Part shown: positions 12,093 to 12,493 of the stretch, piece by piece
Layout: each line of letters begins with the position of its first letter
How positions within the stretch are numbered: the stretch's first letter is position 1
Source of the DNA: CAYRZF01 sp964428805
Lineage (GTDB): Bacteria; Methylomirabilota; Methylomirabilia; Rokubacteriales; CSP1-6
Assembly: GCA_964428805.1 (NCBI GenBank)
Contig: CAYRZF010000061.1
Coordinates: 1 to 12,493, forward strand
DNA length: 12,493 bases
Direction of reading: 5' to 3'
Position numbers and translations under genes: made by a program
The notes under the pieces: model-generated
What the model was told of the DNA's origin: nothing
What the model saw: the letters and a program-made list of their open reading frames with translations, nothing else
Databases searched by the model: none

Positions 12093-12493
12093 ATGCGGAT
12101 CGCCTACCTCGCCTTGGTTGAGATCGATGTGGCGGATGCGTGTCTGGTTCACACCCGCGAGATCGCGGAGGGACTGGCTGGGCTTGGTCATGACGTGACG
12201 TTGATTTTGCCACGCCCGTTGCGGATGCAATCTTGGCTTGGGATCCGGCATGTCTGGGTTCGCTGGTGGGGCTTTGATCGGCGAAGGCAGTGGGCGTTTT
12301 TCGTGGAAAGTGCCTGGCGCTTGTGGTGGCTTCATCGCCGTCAACGCTTCGATCTGCTCTATGTGCGGGAAATGGCGCGACATCCTTTTCTGCCCGGCCT
12401 GGTGCGATGGTTGCGTTTGCCGTTGTTCGTCGAAGTGAATGGCTGGGCGCTCGATGATTTGCGGCTCCTTGGCGCTTCCCGAAGGGAGTTGCG
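12093..12493 (+). CDS. GT4-like (GT-B) glycosyltransferase, partial at window edge
   Basis: The first 133 residues of a probable family-4-type glycosyltransferase; the frame stays open to the end of the window. MRIAYLALVEIDVADACLVH, then REIAEGLAGLGHDVTLILPRP (about 23-43) is the classical N-terminal Rossmann half of GT-B enzymes: nucleation strand, helix and second strand. RFDLLYVREMARHPFLPGL (about 85-103) and LPLFVEVNGWALDD (108-121) correspond to the central acceptor-site region, with the family's typical E-V/H-N element. It starts 2 nt after the flippase stop, so it belongs to the same operon, and it has the same less GC-rich composition. The donor-binding C-terminal domain lies outside, so sugar specificity is unknown. 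Confidence 0.82.
   Translation, partial: MRIAYLALVEIDVADACLVHTREIAEGLAGLGHDVTLILPRPLRMQSWLGIRHVWVRWWGFDRRRQWAFFVESAWRLWWLHRRQRFDLLYVREMARHPFLPGLVRWLRLPLFVEVNGWALDDLRLLGASRREL

Noticed and set aside
1..12493. CRISPR arrays, insertion sequences, tRNA/rRNA genes or intrinsic terminators
   Set aside because: No regularly spaced repeats, transposase motifs, tRNA-like cloverleafs or GC-stem plus T-run signals were seen. The genes are too tightly packed to leave room for terminators.
3210..12493. An exosortase/PEP-CTERM system
   Set aside because: The ExeA-like ATPase and the Wza/Wzc set occur in such loci, but no exosortase gene or PEP-CTERM sorting signal is visible in this window.

Overview
The window is a dense bacterial exopolysaccharide / O-antigen-type capsule locus from a GC-rich, diderm (Gram-negative type) bacterium. 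The diderm inference rests on a Wza-like export protein with a signal peptide, a Wzz/BY-kinase co-polymerase, a periplasmic HtrA protease and a Wzx-type flippase. The composition and the ExeA-like ATPase / HD-GYP / BY-kinase set would fit lineages such as Methylomirabilota/Rokubacteria or other environmental GC-rich phyla. That placement is a guess: nothing in the window is a taxonomic marker. A run of 100 N (3506-3605) shows this is a scaffolded draft or metagenome contig.

Layout. Minus strand, 1-1488 (read right to left): a periplasmic HtrA/Deg serine protease followed closely by a STAS-domain anti-anti-sigma-type protein cut by the window edge. A compact divergent control region (about 1474-1617) carries a 10-bp inverted repeat whose two arms contain the -35 boxes of two outward-facing sigma70-like promoters. 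Plus strand, 1618-12493: one long run of co-directional genes with 2-14 nt gaps or 4-nt overlaps wherever junctions can be seen. In order: Wza-like export protein; ExeA-like AAA ATPase (runs into the N gap); an HD-GYP protein (comes out of the gap) with a damaged HD motif; a small protein resembling an inactivated PD-(D/E)XK nuclease fold; a 1051-residue Wzz + BY-kinase fusion carrying a third membrane segment and a SPOR-like C-terminus; an O-antigen ligase/polymerase-like membrane protein; a short remnant that looks like a second ligase; a SAM-dependent methyltransferase; a Wzx/MATE-type flippase; and the start of a GT4-like glycosyltransferase.

Working model. The glycosyltransferase and methyltransferase build or modify lipid-linked sugar units, and the flippase moves them across the inner membrane. 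The ligase/polymerase-like protein polymerises or transfers them. The Wzz/BY-kinase controls chain length and gates export through the Wza-like protein. The HD-GYP protein suggests a c-di-GMP input, and the ExeA-like ATPase and SPOR tail suggest coupling to the cell wall.

The most unusual points are the SPOR-like tail fused behind the tyrosine kinase, and the loss of key catalytic residues in three consecutive fully or partly visible proteins (HD-GYP, nuclease-like, BY-kinase Walker A'). From about 9.83 kb the base composition and codon use shift to less GC-rich, T-rich wobble positions. The ligase remnant sits exactly at this border, so the right-hand module may have been swapped in later.
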